Source: Agrilutibacter niabensis (GTDB lineage Bacteria > Pseudomonadota > Gammaproteobacteria > Xanthomonadales > Xanthomonadaceae). From it: a DNA stretch of 64,000 nucleotides. The notes under the pieces were generated by a model. That model saw nothing but the letters and a program-made list of their open reading frames with translations, searched no databases and had not been told where the DNA came from. This document shows, piece after piece, positions 60,909 to 64,000 of the stretch; the first letter of the stretch is position 1; each line of letters begins with the position of its first letter. The stretch spans positions 790,202-854,201 of the forward strand of contig NZ_JBHSNJ010000013.1 in the NCBI RefSeq assembly GCF_042657165.1. Reading direction: 5' to 3'. Both the position numbers and the translations under genes were made by a program.

Positions 60909-61562
60909 ATGTCTGAACACAAGATCTCGGCCACTGGCCGCGAAGCCGCAGGGAAGGGTGCGAGCCGCCGCCTGCGTCGCGCCGCCAGCATCCCGGCCAT
61001 CCTCTACGGCGGCGACGCCGCCCCCCAGAGCATCCAGCTCGAGCACGAGAAGACCTGGCTCGCCAGCCAGAACGAGTGGTTCTACTCGTCGATCCTCGAC
61101 ATGGAACTCGATGGCAAGGTGCAGAAGGTGCTGCTGCGTGACATGCAGCGCCATCCGTACAAGCAGATCATCATGCACCTCGACTTCCAGCGCGTGGACG
61201 AGAACCAGGCCCTGCGCGTGAAGGTGCCGCTGCACTTCCTCAACCAGGACAAGTCGCCGGCCGGCAAGACCGCGGGCGTGCTGATCCTGCACGAGCTCAA
61301 CGAAATCGAAGTGAGCTGCCTGCCGAAGAACCTGCCGGAGTTCGTCGAGATCGACCTGTCGGCCCTGGCCATCGGCGAGATCGTCCACCTCTCGGAAATC
61401 AAGCTGCCGGCCGGCGTGGAAATCCCGGAACTGAAGCTCGGCAAGGAACACGACGTCGCCGTCGTGATCGCCAAGCACGGCAAGGAAGAAGTGGAAGAAG
61501 CCGCCGCTCCGGAAGCCGCCGAAGTGCCGGCTGCCAAGGTCGCCAAGAAGGAAGAGAAGTAA
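60909..61562 (+). CDS. rplY: Ribosomal protein bL25 / Ctc form
   Basis: 217 aa long L25 (TL5/CTC type). The N-terminal ~95 residues form the 5S-rRNA-binding L25 domain (GKGASRRLRRAASIPAILYG, DMQRHPYKQIIMHLDFQRV); the C-terminal TL5 beta domain follows, with an acidic/Ala-Lys tail (KEEVEEAAAPEAAEVPAAK). It is placed 105 nt after prs and before pth, a conserved order. Confidence 0.95.
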   Translation: MSEHKISATGREAAGKGASRRLRRAASIPAILYGGDAAPQSIQLEHEKTWLASQNEWFYSSILDMELDGKVQKVLLRDMQRHPYKQIIMHLDFQRVDENQALRVKVPLHFLNQDKSPAGKTAGVLILHELNEIEVSCLPKNLPEFVEIDLSALAIGEIVHLSEIKLPAGVEIPELKLGKEHDVAVVIAKHGKEEVEEAAAPEAAEVPAAKVAKKEEK

Positions 61563-61618
61563 TCACGACTGCCCGGCGCGCCTCGCGGTGCGCCGGTGCG
61601 GTGTGGTCGCTTTCGTAG

Positions 61619-62197
61619 ATGGCTGGCTTGCGCCTCATCGTCGGGTTGGGCAATCCCGGACCCGAGCACACCCGGACCCGGCACAACGCCGGGTTCTGGT
61701 TTGTGGACGCCCTCGCGGACAAGTTCGGTGGGCGTTTTGGCCTGGAATCCAAGCTCTTCGGCGAAACCGCGAAGGTCGGAATCGCGGGCCAGAACGTCTG
61801 GCTGTTGAAGCCGGCCACCTTCATGAACCTGTCCGGCAAGTCGGTCGCCGCCGCCCTGCGCTACTGGAAGATCGAACCGGAAGAAGCGCTGCTCGCGCAC
61901 GACGAGCTCGACCTGCCGCCGGGTACGGCGCGGCTCAAGTTCGATGGTGGGCACGGAGGCCAGAACGGCCTGCGCGACACCATGCGGCTGTTGGGTCATG
62001 GCAAGTTCCATCGCCTGCGTGTCGGCATCGGCCATCCGGGGCACAAGGACAAGGTCACGCCGTGGGTGCTGGGCAAGCCGGGACGGGATGACGAAGCCTC
62101 GATCCTGCGTTCGATCGACGATGCGATCGACGTGCTGCCGCTGGCGGTTGCCGGCGATTTCAACGAGGCGATGAAGCGCCTGCACACCCCGAAATAG
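61619..62197 (+). CDS. pth: Peptidyl-tRNA hydrolase
   Basis: 192 aa, standard. It recycles tRNA from peptidyl-tRNA. LIVGLGNPGPEHTRTRHNAGF has the catalytic His (H22-type); KPATFMNLSGKSV and HDELDLPPG hold further catalytic Asn/Asp; GGHGGQNGLRD is in the binding cleft. It is followed by a perfect 19-bp hairpin and ychF. Confidence 0.97.
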   Translation: MAGLRLIVGLGNPGPEHTRTRHNAGFWFVDALADKFGGRFGLESKLFGETAKVGIAGQNVWLLKPATFMNLSGKSVAAALRYWKIEPEEALLAHDELDLPPGTARLKFDGGHGGQNGLRDTMRLLGHGKFHRLRVGIGHPGHKDKVTPWVLGKPGRDDEASILRSIDDAIDVLPLAVAGDFNEAMKRLHTPK

Positions 62198-62204
62198 CTG
62201 GGTG

Positions 62205-62246
62205 CTGGGGACTGCAGGCTGGCACCAGCCAGCCTGCAGTCCCCAG
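62205..62246. repeat. Perfect 19-bp hairpin between pth and ychF
   Basis: CTGGGGACTGCAGGCTGGC (62205-62223), loop ACCA, and its exact complement (62228-62246). There is no T-tract follow-on. It is 8 nt after the pth stop and 26 nt before the ychF start, so it could protect pth mRNA or tune ychF. Confidence 0.9.
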
Positions 62247-62271
62247 ATCCTAGAACCCGAGATCCAGTCCA

Positions 62272-63363
62272 ATGGGCATCAAATGCGGCATCGTCGGCCT
62301 GCCCAACGTCGGCAAGTCGACCCTGTTCAATGCGCTTACCAAGGCAGGTATCGCCGCGGCCAATTTCCCGTTCTGCACGATCGAGCCGAACGTCGGCGTG
62401 GTTCCGGTGCCGGACCCGCGCCTCAATGCGTTGTCGGAAATCGTCAAGCCGCAGAAGTGCATTCCCACCGCGGTCGAGTTCGTCGACATCGCCGGCCTCG
62501 TCGCCGGCGCGGCGAGCGGAGAAGGCCTCGGCAACAAATTCCTCGCGCACATCCGCGAAGTCGATGCGATCACCCACGTGGTGCGCTGCTTCGAGCATTC
62601 GGACGTCATCCACGTCAACAACAAGGTCGATCCCATCGCCGATATCGAAACCATCGATACCGAACTGGCGCTGGCCGACCTGGAATCGGTGGAAAAGGCG
62701 CTCCAGCGTGCCGAGCGCACCGCCAAGACCGGCGACAAGGACGCGAAGGTGCGCGTGGAAGTGCTGGCCCGCATCCGCACCGGGCTCGACGCCGGCAAGC
62801 CGGCGCGCGCGCTGGACCTGTCCGACGACGACAAGGCCCTGGTCCGCGACCTGTTCCTGCTCACGCTGAAGCCGGTGATGTACGTGGCCAACGTGCTCGA
62901 GGACGGCTTCGAGGGCAATCCGCACCTCGATGCCGTGCGCGCCCGCGCCGTGGGCGAGGGTGCCGAAGTGGTGCCGGTCTCCGCCGCGATCGAGGAGGAG
63001 CTGAGCCAGCTCGACGACGCCGATCGCGACGCCTTCCTGCATGACCTGGGCCTGGACGAGCCGGGCCTGAACCGGGTGATCCGCGCCGCCTACAAGCTGC
63101 TGGGCCTGCAGACCTACTTCACCGCCGGCGTGAAGGAAGTCCGCGCCTGGACCGTGAAGGCCGGATCCACCGCCCCGCAGGCGGCCGCGGTGATCCACAC
63201 CGACTTCGAGAAGGGCTTCATCCGCGCCGAAACCATCGGATACGACGATTTCATCAAGTACAAGGGTGAGGCGGGCGCCCGCGACGCTGGCCGGCTGCGC
63301 CTGGAAGGCAAGGAATACCGCGTCCAGGAAGGCGACGTGCTGCATTTCCGCTTCAACGTCTGA
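62272..63363 (+). CDS. ychF: Ribosome-binding ATPase YchF
   Basis: 363 aa Obg-family P-loop protein that prefers ATP. G1 GIVGLPNVGKSTLFNALT, G3 VDIAGLVAGAASGEGLGN, G4-position NVLEDGF (not NKxD, fitting ATP preference), C-terminal TGS domain with FTAGVKEVRAWTVKAGSTA and GKEYRVQEGDVLHFRFNV. Linked to translation and stress response. Last protein gene of the prs-rplY-pth-ychF block. Confidence 0.97.
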   Translation: MGIKCGIVGLPNVGKSTLFNALTKAGIAAANFPFCTIEPNVGVVPVPDPRLNALSEIVKPQKCIPTAVEFVDIAGLVAGAASGEGLGNKFLAHIREVDAITHVVRCFEHSDVIHVNNKVDPIADIETIDTELALADLESVEKALQRAERTAKTGDKDAKVRVEVLARIRTGLDAGKPARALDLSDDDKALVRDLFLLTLKPVMYVANVLEDGFEGNPHLDAVRARAVGEGAEVVPVSAAIEEELSQLDDADRDAFLHDLGLDEPGLNRVIRAAYKLLGLQTYFTAGVKEVRAWTVKAGSTAPQAAAVIHTDFEKGFIRAETIGYDDFIKYKGEAGARDAGRLRLEGKEYRVQEGDVLHFRFNV

Positions 63364-63396
63364 ACCGCGCCATCCAAAAAGAATTCCCGGAATGCG

Positions 63397-63425
63397 TTGA
63401 CTTCCTCCCGCTTGCTCACCAAAAT
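63397..63425 (+). promoter_or_regulatory. Promoter of the tRNA-tuf operon
   Basis: TTGACT (63397-63402), 17-nt spacer, CAAAAT (63420-63425), then a GC-rich discriminator AGCGGGC and the first tRNA 12 nt on. This resembles stringently controlled stable-RNA promoters. Confidence 0.65.
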
Positions 63426-63437
63426 AGCGGGCTCTTT

Positions 63438-63523
63438 GGAGGGATACCCAAGCGGCCAACGGGGGCAGACTGTAAATCTGCTGGCTTACGCCTTCGGTGG
63501 TTCGAATCCACCTCCCTCCACCA
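63438..63523 (+). tRNA. tRNA-Tyr (anticodon GTA)
   Basis: 86 nt with CCA. Acceptor GGAGGGA/TCCCTCC; anticodon stem CAGA..TCTG with GTA; long class II variable arm; T-loop TTCGAAT. First of three tRNAs before tuf. Confidence 0.95.
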
Positions 63524-63641
63524 CTTCCGGTCGACTGGAAGGGGTGGAACAAACAAGCAACACCCGGTTGCCTTACCAGTGGCCGGCGCAACAAAGGTAG
63601 TGACGTTCCAAACCGGTTTGCTGCAAAATGCTCGATCCGGC

Positions 63642-63715
63642 GCGGGAGTAGTTCAATGGTAGAACTGTAGCCTTCCAAGCTACTAGCGCGGGTTCGATTC
63701 CCGTCTCCCGCTCCA
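63642..63715 (+). tRNA. tRNA-Gly (anticodon TCC)
   Basis: 74 nt with CCA. Acceptor GCGGGAG/CTCCCGC; anticodon stem GTAGC/GCTAC with loop CTTCCAA; T-loop TTCGATT. Lies in the Tyr-Gly-Thr-tuf cluster. Confidence 0.96.
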
Positions 63716-63749
63716 TTGAAGCAACTCGGTCGTACTGCCTGCAAAACCT

Positions 63750-63825
63750 GCTCACGTAGCTCAGTCGGTAGAGCACCTCCTTGGTAAGGAGGAGGTCGAT
63801 GGTTCGATTCCATTCGTGAGCACCA
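63750..63825 (+). tRNA. tRNA-Thr (anticodon GGT)
   Basis: 76 nt with CCA. Acceptor GCTCACG/CGTGAGC; anticodon stem CCTCC/GGAGG with loop TTGGTAA; T-loop TTCGATT. Last tRNA before tuf, as in the E. coli tRNA-tufB operon. Confidence 0.96.
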
Positions 63826-63833
63826 TCTTCCAG

Positions 63834-63881
63834 AACCCCGCTCCGGCGGGGTTCAAGTCCAGGACCCCGCCTTTGCGGGGT
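63834..63881 (+). terminator. Two consecutive hairpins before tuf
   Basis: AACCCCGC-TCCG-GCGGGGTT (63834-63853), then ACCCCGC/GCGGGGT (63864-63881) followed by only TTAG. Both have weak U-tracts, so partial termination between tRNAs and tuf, or RNase processing, is more likely than a full stop. Confidence 0.55.
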
Positions 63882-63924
63882 TTAGTCACGTCCCCATCCA
63901 GCAGCACAACGAGAAGCGACAGCC

Positions 63925-64000
63925 ATGGCAAAGGGTAAGTTCGAGCGCACCAAGCCCCACGTAAACGTCGGCACGATCGGCCACGTGGACCACGGCAAGA
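63925..64000 (+). CDS. tuf: Elongation factor Tu, 5' end
   Basis: Only 25 codons before the window ends: [20 protein letters not shown], then VDHGK, which is the EF-Tu N-terminus and P-loop GHVDHGK. It delivers aminoacyl-tRNA to the ribosome. Downstream of the tRNA cluster, so this is the tufB-like copy by context. Confidence 0.97.

Overview
The window is about 64 kb of high-GC, gene-dense gammaproteobacterial chromosome. Several things point to the Xanthomonadaceae/Lysobacteraceae, probably a Lysobacter-like genus: the ahpC-ahpF-oxyR order, a SufT/DUF1631/YihY/WrbA/DUF2069 gene set typical of xanthomonads, two secreted S8 proteases with PPC and P/homo B C-terminal domains, and the block hemA-prfA next to TPR-lolB-ispE-tRNA-Gln-prs-rplY-pth-ychF. 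The genus call is inference from gene content only; no 16S sequence is present.

Layout. 1-2 kb: the end of ubiH and a second ubiquinone-pathway flavin hydroxylase. 2-10 kb: an EF-hand secreted protein, a minus-strand operon (glnS, Cys-rich lipoprotein, nucleoside deaminase, rlmM), then apt, a DUF2007 protein, a GST and a DMT transporter. 10-16 kb: a peroxide-defence island read leftward, ahpC, ahpF, oxyR, katG, with a near-ideal OxyR operator and promoter in front of ahpC and a weaker operator in front of katG. 16-23 kb: prmC, pip, a Nudix hydrolase, a 5'-3' exonuclease, a nitroreductase and a DUF1631 protein. 22.5-27.5 kb: the proton-translocating transhydrogenase pntAA / pntAB-pntB, unusually split by an opposed four-gene sigma-factor operon.

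27.5-32.5 kb is the most unusual part. A MocR/GntR-aminotransferase regulator, an AraC regulator, a small secreted protein and three paralogous 4-TM membrane proteins lie together. A bipartite 35-bp DNA motif with constant 14-bp spacing occurs in front of three of the leftward units, and the copy shared with mocR contains a perfect 11-bp palindrome. I read this as a self-contained local regulon of unknown function.

33-44 kb: sufT, a large wHTH-TM-TPR regulator, an ~880-nt gene-free region with several perfect hairpins, two tandem paralogous S8 proteases (the second has gained a PKD domain), a half-length asparaginase, DUF2069 and wrbA. 44-50 kb: YihY, a TlpA-like lipoprotein, acylphosphatase, DUF488, and a ybhP-clsB-ybhN type lipid operon. 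50-53.7 kb: ppk2, an HTH protein and moaB (with a triple ribosome-site repeat between the last two), a SPINDLY-like TPR glycosyltransferase and a GNAT. 53.7-64 kb is core genome: prfA, hemA, TPR-lolB-ispE, tRNA-Gln, prs, rplY, pth, ychF, then a tRNA-Tyr/Gly/Thr cluster running into tuf, which is cut by the window end.
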